Positions 27,132 to 36,852 of a DNA stretch of 64,000 nt are shown in pieces. The stretch comes from Prochlorococcus marinus str. MIT 0917 (GTDB lineage Bacteria > Cyanobacteriota > Cyanobacteriia > PCC-6307 > Cyanobiaceae): NCBI RefSeq assembly GCF_027359575.1, contig NZ_CP114784.1:1115819-1179818 (forward strand), read 5' to 3'. The notes under the pieces are model-generated. The model was given only the letters and a program-made list of their open reading frames with translations, was not told where the DNA came from and did no database searches. The first letter of the stretch is position 1. Every line of letters begins with the position of its first letter. Both the position numbers and the translations under genes were made by a program.

Positions 27132-27134
27132 TGG

Positions 27135-28046
27135 TTAAAGCTGGTCAATCCATTCTAAAAGAGCGGAATTAACCTGATCAGGAACTTCATCATGAGGACA
27201 ATGACCAGCATCTAAAACAACTTCTTTTGTATTTTTTGGGGTGTGTTTTTTATAGGTTGCTCGTTTACCAGGTGCATTCATCCAAGGGTCTCGATTACCC
27301 CAGAGCAATAACAATGGTGCTTTCAACTGAGCAAACAATTCATCAAGGGGTCTTCCCTGAGGCCCTGCGGGATCAAAAACACTTTTGAAGACATTAAAAG
27401 CGCCAGCATCCAAAGATGGTTTTCGAATAGCTTCTACCAATTCATCATCAACATTTGATGTGTCTATATACACTTGTTTCAAGGTACGTTTAATTGTAGA
27501 AGGTTGTCTAAGGTTTTCAAAAATTATCCTTTGCAATAAAGCATTTTTTAGAAAGATCCCAGCAACAGTTTTTCTAGCAGTAGCCCAAAATCCTTTGGTC
27601 GGTTTTTTATCTTCACTGAAATAACCAGCTGCATTTAATAAAACAACACCTGCTGCCTCAGTACCCAATTCAGCGCCACTTGCAAGCGCTGCATATCCTC
27701 CAAGAGAGTTGCCAACAAGTATTGTTGGTCTTCCGATGTTTTCTTTTATGTATGAAACTATTTGATCTTTCCAAAGTGGACCTCCATAAGCAAGCCCTCC
27801 CGGTTTAGAACTTTTACCAAAACCAAGGAGATCCAAAGCGTGAACTTCATACTCCTTTCCTAGTACAGGTAAGTTATGTCTCCAATGTGTTGTTGATGCA
27901 CCAAAGCCATGAATTAAAAGAATCGCTGGCCCTTTTTCTTCATCAGTCTTCGTTTTATGTGATGGAGGTATGATGCTCAAACTGTGAACAGCATGACCTA
28001 AGAATTTCCAATCAGAAAGATTTTTTTCTAGAACTAAGGAAACCAT
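27135..28046 (-). CDS. Alpha/beta hydrolase
   Basis: This 303-residue soluble hydrolase has the oxyanion-hole stretch LLIHGFGASTTHWRHN, the nucleophile elbow VGNSLGGYAA with S114, the acid in LLLWGNRDPW and the catalytic histidine in LDAGHCPHDEVP. Substrate is unknown; relatives in plants and cyanobacteria act on esters, including pheophytin-type substrates, but nothing here proves that. A second gene in this window (60684-61583) encodes a related protein with nearly the same end motif. It is directly upstream of the mutarotase gene on the same strand. Confidence 0.9.
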   Translation of the reverse strand: MVSLVLEKNLSDWKFLGHAVHSLSIIPPSHKTKTDEEKGPAILLIHGFGASTTHWRHNLPVLGKEYEVHALDLLGFGKSSKPGGLAYGGPLWKDQIVSYIKENIGRPTILVGNSLGGYAALASGAELGTEAAGVVLLNAAGYFSEDKKPTKGFWATARKTVAGIFLKNALLQRIIFENLRQPSTIKRTLKQVYIDTSNVDDELVEAIRKPSLDAGAFNVFKSVFDPAGPQGRPLDELFAQLKAPLLLLWGNRDPWMNAPGKRATYKKHTPKNTKEVVLDAGHCPHDEVPDQVNSALLEWIDQL

Positions 28047-28163
28047 TTAAGAATAAACTGACACGAATAGATCTTAGTAAATCATTGATAAGAATAGATT
28101 ACTGATTTTATTTATTTTTTTCGAAATTTCCTCACCTATTAAAAATTAGAAATTAAGTAATTT

Positions 28164-29537
28164 TTAGACTAGTCCAACTGGATCAGCTGCGATCTCATCT
28201 GGAATGGAATTCCCTCCTGAAGGTGGCTTATCTTTCAGAACAACCCTAAGCAAAACAGGCGCTAAAAATGTCGTTCCAATAACCATTAACAAAATTGCAG
28301 CCTCGAGAGAGGGAGTAAGCAAACCAGCACTTGTTCCCAACCCAAGGAAAATCAAACCAACCTCTCCTCTAGGCATCATTCCCAAACCAACAACTAATCT
28401 ATTTGTTGGTTTATCAATAATGAATGACCATCCAGCTGCAATTTTTCCAACAATTGCAACAAGGAAAAGAAAACCTGCCACAACCAAGGCAGATCGACTC
28501 TCTGGATCTAAAGGGTTGATTACTGAAAGATCCATTCCAGCACCAACTAATACAAAGAAAATTGTTGCGAATAATGAAACCAAAGGCAAAACAGATTGTT
28601 GTATGGCGTGATTATTTTTTGAGCTACTAAGAATCAAACCAGCTGCGAAAGCTCCCAATGCTGCTTCTAAACCAATTGCAGTAGCAATAAAACAACTTAA
28701 AACTAATATCACGAAAGATGCAACCACAACAGCGCCAGGGGCTTTTAACCTTTCTAGCAGCCAATCAAATGCTGGAGCAGCTGTTCTACTTAAGGCTATT
28801 GCAGCGATAACAAAAACAGTTGCAGCCAATACCAACTTGACAATAGGGGCTATTTGGAGAGATCCACCGGTTGCGAGCGCAACTACAACTGCAAGAATCA
28901 CAATTCCAAGAATGTCATCTAGTACAGCTGCACCAATAACAATCTGCCCCTCACGCGTTTTTAGGTACCCAAGCTCACCAAAAACACTTGCTGTTATCCC
29001 TATGCTCGTCGCAGTCATAGATGCACCTGCAAATATTGCAGGAATGATATCTACTTGAAAAATAAACATTAATCCAAAAGTTCCAAAAGCGAATGGCAAA
29101 ATCACTCCTGCCATTGCGACTGTGAAGGCCTGTGCTCCCACTGCAACAAGTTCTTCTAATTCACTCTCCAGACCGGTAAGAAATAGCAATGCATAAAGCC
29201 CTAAGGTTGCTACTGCCTGTAATGAAGGAAAAGTTTCAAAATAGATATCCGGAACAGCTTCTTTAGGAATTGAAGCAAGAGAACTTATCAGCGATACAAA
29301 GCCTTGATTTAATTCAGCATGCGCACTTGGAGGCAATAGAAGATGTAATCCTGAGGCACCAATTAAAACTCCCGCAAGAAGTTCACCGACGATTGTAGGC
29401 AAACTTAGTCGAACTAAGATTTCAGCCAAAGTCCTTGCCGCAACGAAGATCATTAAGAAATTAATGACCCCTATAAGTGTTTCCGCGACCTCAACATCAT
29501 GCGTATTTAGGGCTGAGACTAAAGGAGTTAATACCAT
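28164..29537 (-). CDS. Na+/H+ antiporter, CPA2 family (NapA-like)
   Basis: The 457-residue product is highly hydrophobic with about 12 to 13 membrane segments. It starts near the membrane with LVRLSLPTIVGELLAGVLIGAS, typical of CPA2 transporters, and contains SMTATSIGITASVFGELG and LDDILGIVILAVV, a stretch with the conserved acidic pair used for ion binding. Near the end are GMMPRGEVGLIFLGLG and LLMVIGTTFLAPVLL. It exchanges Na+ (or K+) for protons across the cytoplasmic membrane, which helps salt and pH balance in a marine cell. It stands divergent from glgP with a 164-base gap for both promoters. Confidence 0.9.
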   Translation of the reverse strand: MVLTPLVSALNTHDVEVAETLIGVINFLMIFVAARTLAEILVRLSLPTIVGELLAGVLIGASGLHLLLPPSAHAELNQGFVSLISSLASIPKEAVPDIYFETFPSLQAVATLGLYALLFLTGLESELEELVAVGAQAFTVAMAGVILPFAFGTFGLMFIFQVDIIPAIFAGASMTATSIGITASVFGELGYLKTREGQIVIGAAVLDDILGIVILAVVVALATGGSLQIAPIVKLVLAATVFVIAAIALSRTAAPAFDWLLERLKAPGAVVVASFVILVLSCFIATAIGLEAALGAFAAGLILSSSKNNHAIQQSVLPLVSLFATIFFVLVGAGMDLSVINPLDPESRSALVVAGFLFLVAIVGKIAAGWSFIIDKPTNRLVVGLGMMPRGEVGLIFLGLGTSAGLLTPSLEAAILLMVIGTTFLAPVLLRVVLKDKPPSGGNSIPDEIAADPVGLV

Positions 29538-29701
29538 CAGGTTTTCTAGAAAAGCCTTTTCTTTAAAACATAAATTACCTAATCACAGGGCATATTTGGC
29601 ATAAGTATCAAAGGTGACTTAATTAATAAGGTGTGGATCTGAAGTTACTAACTGATTACTAAGAACTTATTGGCTAGCGTCCAGAAACATTTGATGCCTT
29701 T

Positions 29702-32221
29702 ATGAGCAGCTCCCAGTCAATAGACCTGCGTCTGCCGACCCCAGGATGCTACGCGGATCCTGTTCGGGCTGGCATGGATGCTGATGCAGTCTTCGATGGA
29801 ATGACTGAACATCTCTTTTTTACTCTTGGCAAACTTGCTACATCGGCAAGCCTTAGAGATCTCTATATGGCTTTGAGCTTTGCTGTTAGAGATAGATTGA
29901 TGAGTAGATATTTAACAAGTCAAGAAACAATAAGAGCAAGACCTCAAAAAACAGTTGCATATCTTTCCGCTGAATTCCTCATAGGACCTCAACTCAATAA
30001 TAATTTACTAAATCTAGGCATCAAAAAAGAGGCAGAAGAAGCACTTAAAAGGTTTGGAATTGAATCTTTAAATGAGATTTTGGAAGTAGAAGAAGAGCCT
30101 GGTCTTGGGAATGGAGGATTAGGCAGACTTGCAGCTTGCTACATGGAATCACTTGCAAGCCTTCAGGTCCCTGCAGTGGGATACGGAATAAGGTACGAAT
30201 TTGGTATTTTCAACCAATTAATAAGAGATGGCTGGCAAGTAGAAGTTACTGACAAATGGCTCAAAGGTGGTTGGCCCTGGGAATTACCCCAACCAGATGA
30301 AGCTTGCCTAGTAGGTTTTGGAGGTCAAACTGAGAGCTATACAGATGACAATGGAAATTATCGATCTCGATGGATTCCAAGCGAACATGCTATTGGTGTT
30401 CCACATGATGTTCCTGTTCTTGGCTATCGAGTAAACAGCTGCGATCGGTTGAGATTATGGAGAGCTGATGCAACCGAAAGTTTTGATTTCTACGCTTTCA
30501 ATATTGGCGATTACTACGGTGCTGTCGAAGAAAAAGTAGCATCAGAAACTTTGTCAAAAGTTCTGTACCCCAATGATGGAACTGACGAAGGAAGAAGATT
30601 ACGTTTAAAGCAACAACACTTTTTCGTAAGTTGTTCCTTGCAGGACATGCTTAGAAGTTTAGAAAAGCGATCAATAGCTGTTGAGGAGTTCCCAAATCAT
30701 TGGACAGTTCAACTTAATGACACACATCCTGCTATTGCAGTTGCTGAGTTGATGAGGCTCTTAATCGATCAACATAGATTGGATTGGGATAAAGCCTGGG
30801 AAATTACCAACAGGTCCGTAGCGTATACAAACCACACTTTATTACCCGAAGCTCTCGAGAAATGGGACCTTAGCCTGTTCAAAAACTTATTACCCAGACA
30901 TTTAGAGCTTATTTATGAAATAAATAGACGATTCTTGCAGCAAGTAAGACTTAAGTATCCAGGTAATGACTCGATTTTAAGAAAGCTTTCCATTATTGAT
31001 GAAGAAGGTGGAAAAGCTATTCGCATGGCACATTTAGCGACAATTGGAGCACATCATGTAAATGGAGTAGCTGCCCTTCATTCAGATTTAATCAAGAGAC
31101 AATTACTACCTGAATTTGCAGAACTATGGCCTGAAAAATTTACTAACGTTACTAATGGAGTTACTCCACGTAGATGGGTAGCCTTAGCAAATCCCGAACT
31201 ATCTAAACTTCTTGACAAAGAGATTGGTCCAAATTGGATTACTAATATGGACCTATTACTAGAATTAGAAAAAAAAGAAAATGACTCTAATTTTTTAGAT
31301 CTTTTTGCATCAGCCAAGTTATCTGGGAAAAGGAAACTAGCTGGCTACATACATAGACAAACTGGTGTTCTAGTAGATCCCTCAAGTTTATTTGATGTTC
31401 AAGTTAAAAGAATTCACCAATATAAAAGACAACACTTAAATGCTTTGCAAGTGATTGCACAATATTTAAGAATAAAAAATGGAATAACAAAAAACATTGC
31501 ACCACGAACCATCATTTTTGGTGGTAAAGCAGCGCCAGGTTATTTCATGGCAAAGTTAATGATTAGATTCATAAATGGAATAGCAGATGTAGTCAATGCC
31601 GATCCTGATATGGATGGATTACTAAGGGTAGTTTTTCTTCCAGATTACAACGTGAAACTAGGTGAGCAAGTTTATCCAGCTACTGATCTCTCTGAGCAAA
31701 TTTCAACTGCTGGTAAAGAAGCTTCAGGAACTGGAAATATGAAATTCGCAATGAATGGTGCATTAACAATTGGCACGCTTGATGGAGCCAATGTAGAAAT
31801 CAGAGAAAGAGTTGGCGCAGAAAATTTCTTTTTGTTCGGCAAGACAGAATCAGAAATCATGGAATTAAGAGATCAAGGATATAGTCCACATAGCTTTATT
31901 ACAGAATCAAATGAACTACAAGAAACTCTTAATTTAATAGAGGTTGGACATTTTAGTAACGGTGATAGTGAGCTCTTTAGACCAATAATAAATATTTTGA
32001 CAGGGAACGATCCTTTCTTTGTTATGGCAGATTTTGATGATTACCTTCGTGCACAAGATGAGGTTAGTAAAGCTTGGAAAAAAAGTAAGAAATGGAACCG
32101 TATGGCATTATTGAATACAGCAAGATCAGGTTTTTTCTCCTCAGACAGATCAATAAGAGAATATTGTCAATCAATATGGAAAGTTAAACCATTACCTGTA
32201 GAAATAAGTTGTGAAAAATAA
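29702..32221 (+). CDS. glgP: Glycogen phosphorylase
   Basis: GlgP releases glucose-1-phosphate from glycogen, the dark carbon store. The 839-residue product shows the N-terminal KTVAYLSAEFLIGPQLNNNL, the active-site EEPGLGNGGLGRLAACYMESLA, NDTHPAIAVAEL, and the C-terminal pyridoxal-phosphate lysine region EASGTGNMKFAMNGALTIGTLDGANVEI. Length is close to the family's 830-850. The start ATG at 29702 is clear. The C-terminus runs to within 4 bases of the convergent hypothetical gene at 32226. It is not in an operon with other glycogen genes in this window. Confidence 0.97.
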   Translation: MSSSQSIDLRLPTPGCYADPVRAGMDADAVFDGMTEHLFFTLGKLATSASLRDLYMALSFAVRDRLMSRYLTSQETIRARPQKTVAYLSAEFLIGPQLNNNLLNLGIKKEAEEALKRFGIESLNEILEVEEEPGLGNGGLGRLAACYMESLASLQVPAVGYGIRYEFGIFNQLIRDGWQVEVTDKWLKGGWPWELPQPDEACLVGFGGQTESYTDDNGNYRSRWIPSEHAIGVPHDVPVLGYRVNSCDRLRLWRADATESFDFYAFNIGDYYGAVEEKVASETLSKVLYPNDGTDEGRRLRLKQQHFFVSCSLQDMLRSLEKRSIAVEEFPNHWTVQLNDTHPAIAVAELMRLLIDQHRLDWDKAWEITNRSVAYTNHTLLPEALEKWDLSLFKNLLPRHLELIYEINRRFLQQVRLKYPGNDSILRKLSIIDEEGGKAIRMAHLATIGAHHVNGVAALHSDLIKRQLLPEFAELWPEKFTNVTNGVTPRRWVALANPELSKLLDKEIGPNWITNMDLLLELEKKENDSNFLDLFASAKLSGKRKLAGYIHRQTGVLVDPSSLFDVQVKRIHQYKRQHLNALQVIAQYLRIKNGITKNIAPRTIIFGGKAAPGYFMAKLMIRFINGIADVVNADPDMDGLLRVVFLPDYNVKLGEQVYPATDLSEQISTAGKEASGTGNMKFAMNGALTIGTLDGANVEIRERVGAENFFLFGKTESEIMELRDQGYSPHSFITESNELQETLNLIEVGHFSNGDSELFRPIINILTGNDPFFVMADFDDYLRAQDEVSKAWKKSKKWNRMALLNTARSGFFSSDRSIREYCQSIWKVKPLPVEISCEK

Positions 32222-32225
32222 ATAT

Positions 32226-32687
32226 TTACTTATCAGGTAAGTCTGGCGTTTGATGCAATAATCTGTTCAACCTTAAGCGATCAATATTTAATGGGTCTGG
32301 AGCAAGTTCACCAGCTATCTCTCGAAATGTATCTTCAACTTCAACAGGAACTTTAACATCGAAAATTCTTTCCATTAAAGCTTCAATAGAATATAAATGA
32401 GCATTAATATTTTCCAGATCAGAGATTACTTGTGTAATAGATTTTTCTTCCTTCTCAATAGTTCCCTTTTGAAAATTCTCTTCAACTGGATTGGATGAAT
32501 TTGAATTTAGTTTCTTTTGTAAATCTTCTAAAACCCGACCACACAAAGTCCTAAAAGATTGAAGCGCAGCCCAATTAATCTCTTGTTGTTTACGCAAAGT
32601 GGGAAACTCTCTAATCAAACGATCATGTTCCCTGTAAAACCTGAGGCAATCAGGACATTGGCATGGCTCTTCCGGCACCTTCGTCAA
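32226..32687 (-). CDS. Conserved hypothetical protein with N-terminal CxCxxC
   Basis: The 153-residue product begins with KVPEEPCQCPDCLRFYREHDRLIREF, a short cysteine cluster that might bind a metal, followed by a helical part containing QSFRTLCGRVLEDLQKKL. A low-complexity hinge and a second helical segment, DLENINAHLYSIEALMERIF, follow. The C-terminus has REIAGELAPDPLNIDRLRLNRLL. No known domain name comes to mind. The family seems restricted to picocyanobacteria, from memory. It is on the same strand as the next small gene (32716) with 28 bases between. Confidence 0.65.
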   Translation of the reverse strand: MTKVPEEPCQCPDCLRFYREHDRLIREFPTLRKQQEINWAALQSFRTLCGRVLEDLQKKLNSNSSNPVEENFQKGTIEKEEKSITQVISDLENINAHLYSIEALMERIFDVKVPVEVEDTFREIAGELAPDPLNIDRLRLNRLLHQTPDLPDK

Positions 32688-32715
32688 GGCAGCTTAGGAA
32701 CCATCATTGCATTTA

Positions 32716-33054
32716 TCAGGCCGTCATAGGGGGCTCACCGTTAAATAAGTCTCCTTCTAAGTCATTGTTATCTGAATCAGTGCTCTCGGGTAGAGGTATT
32801 TCAATGCTGGTAACCACTTGAATAACATCACGTAATCTCATTGAGTCGGCAAACCAACCCATCGCTTGTTCCGTATCACCTCTTCCTTCCGCATCATTAG
32901 ACTGATCTTCATGTGCTTCCGCTAGAAGTGTTAACCAACATAAGCATCGAGCTTGAACAATTGATAAATCTAAATCACTCGGTTGAGAGTTAGATATCTG
33001 TTCACTCTCTTGTTGAACAAGTAATCGCAAGCGTAGATCGTGAAGCTGGGCCAT
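32716..33054 (-). CDS. Small hypothetical protein
   Basis: The 112-residue product is soluble and acidic, begins with AQLHDLRLRLLVQQESEQ and contains ARCLCWLTLLAEAHEDQSND, then GMGWF-like helical sequence (MGWFADSMRLRDVIQVV) and an acidic tail DSDNNDLEGDLFNGEPPM. It reads as one helical hairpin plus a disordered tail. I recognise no family. Its start lies 100 bases from the tRNA-Arg gene, and it is the upstream partner of the 153-residue gene, so the two are probably cotranscribed. Confidence 0.6.
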   Translation of the reverse strand: MAQLHDLRLRLLVQQESEQISNSQPSDLDLSIVQARCLCWLTLLAEAHEDQSNDAEGRGDTEQAMGWFADSMRLRDVIQVVTSIEIPLPESTDSDNNDLEGDLFNGEPPMTA

Positions 33055-33154
33055 GTTGACTGATTCACTACAACAACGCTAGCGAGAGAGTAATGATTTT
33101 GCACACCCACCACATATAGGACTACATATTTTTAGTTTTAATTCGTTTTTTAGA

Positions 33155-33228
<74 letters not shown>

Positions 33229-33262
33229 CTGAAATTAATTATGCCTTGAGGCATGATGGAGT

Positions 33263-33665
33263 AGAAAGCAGGGGAGGTGATCGCAATTGAACTTCAGCAA
33301 CAAGCTGATGAATTCTATTGAGGAAAGTCCGGGCTCCTATTTGGCCAGGCTTGCTGGGTAATTCCCAGTGCGGGTGACCGTGAGGATAGTGCCACAGAAA
33401 CACACCGCCTAATGCTTAATGGTGAAATCCCAACAAGCGCGGCAAGGGTGCAAAGGTGCGGTAAGAGCGCACCAGCAGCATCGAGAGGTGCTGGCTAGGT
33501 AAACCCCGGCCAGGAGCAAGGCTAGGGGCACTGGATGGCCATAGACCTTGTCCCTAAGGAGAGCCGCTTGAGGCTACAGGCAACTTTAGTCCCAGATAGA
33601 TGATTGCCCATTCTTTTTCTAATAAAAGAAGAATGAACAGAACCCGGCTTATGACCTGCTTTCAC
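33263..33665 (+). ncRNA. rnpB: RNase P RNA (bacterial type A)
   Basis: This is the catalytic RNA of RNase P, which removes tRNA 5' leaders. The conserved helix P4 halves are present: GAGGAAAGTCCGGGCT near 33318 and ACAGAACCCGGCTTATG near 33636. The start GAAAGCAGGGGAGGTGATCG pairs with the end ATGACCTGCTTTC, which closes helix P1/P2, and the internal signatures ACCGTGAGGATAGTGCCACAG and GGTAAACCCC fit the cyanobacterial RNA. Ends are estimated from the closing helix and may be off by a few bases. Its protein partner rnpA is not in this window. Confidence 0.95.
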
Positions 33666-33743
33666 TTTATTAATTTCACAGAAAAAAAATTACAGTCCAA
33701 ATCCTATTGCTTTTACTACTTAAATCATATGCTTTAAATCATT

Positions 33744-34487
33744 ATGAAAATCTCAAATCAAAGAGTAGAAGAAATAATTAACTTTATTAAAGGTCTAAAT
33801 TTTGATCAGAAATATAAAAATGAATTTACAAATGAAAATATAAAAAATATTTTTTATATTAATGAATCACTAACTCATAGTTCAGCAAATAGTGAAATTA
33901 ATTACGAAAACTTTGAATTTCTTGGAGATGCAGTTTTACGACTTATTGCATCAGATTATATAAAAAATAAATATCGATATATGAAAGTAGGAGAAAGATC
34001 TGAACTTCGTTCACATCTTGTAAGTGATCAATGGCTAGAAGAAGTTGGTAAAAAAATAGAAATCAAAAATGTATTACTTATTGGAAAAAAAGCCCTTAAT
34101 GATAAATCAGCAAAGGCAACTATTCAAGCAGAAGCAACTGAAGCATTAATAGGAGCTTTATATGAAAGTCTCACTATTTTAGAGCCTATAAAAAATTGGC
34201 TTATTCCATTTTGGGATGAAAAGAGTAAAGAAATCCTAGCTGATCCTCATAAGAAAAATTACAAATCAGCACTTCAGGAATTGACTCAAAGCAAAGGCTT
34301 ATCAATTCCCGTATACAAAACAATTGAAATTGACAAACAGCATGGCAATCCAAAACGATTTTTTTGTACTGTATATATTAAGAATCGACTAATTGCTAAA
34401 GGTTTGGGGAAATCAATAAAACAAGCAGAAAAAGATGCCGCAGGCAAAGCCTTGGAACGTTTTCAGAATAATATGATTGATCAGTAA
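33744..34487 (+). CDS. rnc: Ribonuclease III
   Basis: RNase III cuts double-stranded RNA in rRNA processing and in sRNA control. The 247-residue product has the nuclease signature NFEFLGDAVLRL with E58 and D62, a second acidic cluster in QAEATEALIGAL, and a C-terminal double-stranded RNA-binding domain starting with YKSALQELTQSKGLSIPVYK and ending KDAAGKALERF. Length is normal. The sequence is very AT-rich at the N-terminus, with several Asn and Lys runs, but all catalytic residues are present. It follows rnpB by about 80 bases on the same strand, so the two RNA-processing genes may share a transcript. Confidence 0.95.
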   Translation: MKISNQRVEEIINFIKGLNFDQKYKNEFTNENIKNIFYINESLTHSSANSEINYENFEFLGDAVLRLIASDYIKNKYRYMKVGERSELRSHLVSDQWLEEVGKKIEIKNVLLIGKKALNDKSAKATIQAEATEALIGALYESLTILEPIKNWLIPFWDEKSKEILADPHKKNYKSALQELTQSKGLSIPVYKTIEIDKQHGNPKRFFCTVYIKNRLIAKGLGKSIKQAEKDAAGKALERFQNNMIDQ

Positions 34488-34512
34488 TTAGTTTCTTTAT
34501 AAAAATGATTAA

Positions 34513-34698
34513 TTAGCTTTTCACTAAATCTTTTAAAGGTAGTGTTAATAATTTATCCCAATTACCTCCTTCAAAAAGCACTGCCGCTTTATCACCACTT
34601 ATTCTTTGAACAAACCCTTCATAACCATTGTAAATTGAATCTTGGTTAAAAACAGTTACCATTGCCCCAGGTAGAATAGGCTCTTTTAAATCATTCAT
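34513..34698 (-). CDS. ndhS: NAD(P)H-quinone oxidoreductase subunit NdhS
   Basis: NdhS is a small SH3-like subunit of the photosynthetic NDH-1 complex that helps bind ferredoxin. The 61-residue product reads [27 protein letters not shown] then [20 protein letters not shown], which matches the NdhS core of short cyanobacterial proteins. The start ATG at 34698 lies 45 bases from the divergent rimM start. NdhS works with PSI-linked electron flow, so its place in a window with psaC and psaD is consistent but not adjacent. Confidence 0.8.
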   Translation of the reverse strand: MNDLKEPILPGAMVTVFNQDSIYNGYEGFVQRISGDKAAVLFEGGNWDKLLTLPLKDLVKS

Positions 34699-34742
34699 AA
34701 TTCAATATATCCAAATAAACTATTAAAATTCTACACACACAA

Positions 34743-35273
34743 ATGGTCGATAAAAACAAATGGATGTCAATAGGAGAAATTGTTGCTCCGCAGGGGTTAA
34801 AAGGAGATGTTCGAATTAAACCTAGCAGCGACTTTCCTGAAAGGTTTACAAAACCAGGAAAACGATGGGTTCAAAAAGCTAATGAATTGCCCACTGAAAT
34901 TAATTTAAAAAAAGGAACGCTTATTCCAGGGAAATCAATCTATGTAATTTCGATTGAGGGAATATCTAATAGGAGTTCAGCAGAGGAATTTATTGGTTGG
35001 AAATTAGTTATACCATTTGATAGCAGACCAATTTTGAATAAAGACGAATACCATTACTTTGATTTAATCGGTTTAGAGGCGAGAAGAGGCCCAAAAAAGA
35101 CCCTAATTGGTTATGTAACTGACTTAATCAAAGGAGGGAACGACCTTCTAGAGATAGAGTTAGTAGAAGGTAAGAAAGTTTTGGTACCTTTTGTTAAAGA
35201 AATTGTCCCAGAAATAGAAATCAAAGACAAATGGCTGCTAATCAATCCACCTCCTGGATTATTGGAACTCTAA
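34743..35273 (+). CDS. rimM: Ribosome maturation factor RimM
   Basis: RimM is a 30S assembly factor that binds S19 and helps mature the 16S rRNA 3' domain. The 176-residue product begins with WMSIGEIVAPQGLKGDVRIKP, the conserved RimM N-terminal beta-barrel, and ends with YVTDLIKGGNDLLEIEL and KEIVPEIEIKDKWLLINPPPGLLEL, the PRC-barrel part. Length is normal. It starts at an ATG at 34743, divergent from ndhS, and is followed on the same strand by manC after 52 bases. Confidence 0.95.
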   Translation: MVDKNKWMSIGEIVAPQGLKGDVRIKPSSDFPERFTKPGKRWVQKANELPTEINLKKGTLIPGKSIYVISIEGISNRSSAEEFIGWKLVIPFDSRPILNKDEYHYFDLIGLEARRGPKKTLIGYVTDLIKGGNDLLEIELVEGKKVLVPFVKEIVPEIEIKDKWLLINPPPGLLEL

Positions 35274-35325
35274 AAACCATTCAGGTTTTTCATCAGAACT
35301 CCAAACATGGATTGCATAGTTCTCT

Positions 35326-36780
35326 ATGAAAAAAACTCATAACTCAATTATTCCTGTAATTCTTAGTGGCGGATCAGGAACAAGGCTTTGGCCACTTTCT
35401 AGAGAAAGTTATCCTAAGCAATTTCTAGCATTAGATTCACGAACAAAGAAAACTCTTTTGCAGAAAACTTATGAAAGGCTTCTAGGTTTAGAGGGACTTG
35501 AAAATCCTATCTTGATATGCAATGAAGAACATAGATTTATAGTTGCAGAACAATTTAGAGAGATAAATACTAATCCCCAAGCAATTATTCTAGAGCCAGT
35601 AGGACGTAACACTGCTCCAGCTATTGCAGTTGCTGCTCTTCAATCAATTTCTTCTGGTAAAGATCCTTTACTATTAATTTTGGCAGCCGATCACTTGATA
35701 GAAAATATAGTTGAGTTTCAAAAAGTAATTCAATCAGCAAAAACATATGCAAATCAAGGAAGACTAGTAACTTTTGGTATTGTTCCAACATGCGCAGAAA
35801 CTGGTTACGGTTACATTGAAGCAAAAGAATTGCTTAGTGAAGAAGATCAAATAACTGGTTTAGAAATAAACAAATTTATAGAAAAACCTAATAAAAATAT
35901 AGCAGAGAAATTAATCAAAGATTCACGCTACACTTGGAATAGTGGTATGTTTCTTTTTAAAGCAAGTTCAATTCTAAGTGAATTAGAAAAATTCTCTCCA
36001 GAAATAATCAATTATTGTAAAATTGCTATAGAGAAAGATGTAGAAGATCTTGACTTCCTAAGATTAGAAGAAGAGTCATTCACGAAATGTCCAAAAATAT
36101 CTTTAGATATTGCAGTTATGGAAAAAACAAAATTAGGAACCGTTCTTCCTTTGAATGCAGGATGGAGTGACATAGGAAGTTGGAAGTCTTTGTGGGATAT
36201 TAGTCAAAAAAATAATAATGGCAACTACATAAATGGAAGAGTAATAGCTGAGAAAAGTAAAAATTGTTATTTAAAAAGTGAACAACGTCTAATTGTAGGA
36301 ATAGGAATAGAAAATCTAATAGTTGTAGATACAAATGATGCTATTTTAGTCGCTAATAGAGATCAATCTCAAAATATTGGAAATATAGTAAAAAGCCTAA
36401 GTTCATCAGACTTTCCAGAAGGTAAAATGCACAAAAAAATTTATAGACCTTGGGGAAATTACACCACAATAGTTGAGGGGAATAGATGGCTCGTTAAGCT
36501 TATAGAAGTAAAGCCAAATGCTTCTCTTTCTTTACAAATGCATCATCACAGAGCCGAACATTGGGTTGTGGTTAACGGAACAGCATTGATAGAAAAAAAT
36601 GGAGAAAAACAACTTTTAAGTGAAAATGAAAGTACATTCATTCCTTTAGGTTGCAAACATAGATTAAGCAATCCAGGAAAAATGAAACTTGAGCTTATTG
36701 AAGTTCAAAGCGGAACGTATTTAGATGAAGAAGATATCATTCGCTTCGAAGATTCTTATGGCAGAATTAAACAATCTTAG
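35326..36780 (+). CDS. manC: Mannose-1-phosphate guanylyltransferase / mannose-6-phosphate isomerase (bifunctional)
   Basis: This type II enzyme makes GDP-mannose from mannose-1-phosphate and GTP and usually also isomerises fructose-6-phosphate to mannose-6-phosphate. The 484-residue product has the nucleotidyltransferase start SGGSGTRLWPLSRESYPKQFL (residues about 14-34), the metal site AADHLI, and EPVGRNTAPAIA. At the C-terminus a cupin isomerase domain begins with YRPWGNYTTIVEG and contains LQMHHHRAEHWVVVNGTA. GDP-mannose supplies lipopolysaccharide and exopolysaccharide. It follows rimM on the same strand and ends convergent to glmS after a short AT-rich gap. Confidence 0.92.
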   Translation: MKKTHNSIIPVILSGGSGTRLWPLSRESYPKQFLALDSRTKKTLLQKTYERLLGLEGLENPILICNEEHRFIVAEQFREINTNPQAIILEPVGRNTAPAIAVAALQSISSGKDPLLLILAADHLIENIVEFQKVIQSAKTYANQGRLVTFGIVPTCAETGYGYIEAKELLSEEDQITGLEINKFIEKPNKNIAEKLIKDSRYTWNSGMFLFKASSILSELEKFSPEIINYCKIAIEKDVEDLDFLRLEEESFTKCPKISLDIAVMEKTKLGTVLPLNAGWSDIGSWKSLWDISQKNNNGNYINGRVIAEKSKNCYLKSEQRLIVGIGIENLIVVDTNDAILVANRDQSQNIGNIVKSLSSSDFPEGKMHKKIYRPWGNYTTIVEGNRWLVKLIEVKPNASLSLQMHHHRAEHWVVVNGTALIEKNGEKQLLSENESTFIPLGCKHRLSNPGKMKLELIEVQSGTYLDEEDIIRFEDSYGRIKQS

Positions 36781-36852
36781 TTGAAAAACTATACTCTATA
36801 AATTAAAATTTTTGGAAATTAATTTTATAAAATAATTTATAATTAAAAATTT

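Noticed and set aside
28204-28611. 135-residue plus-strand open frame
   Set aside because: It is antisense inside the Na+/H+ antiporter gene, with no start signal and no family resemblance.
36781-36852. Possible terminator between manC and glmS
   Set aside because: The region is AT-rich with weak inverted matches but lacks a stable stem, so I did not call it.
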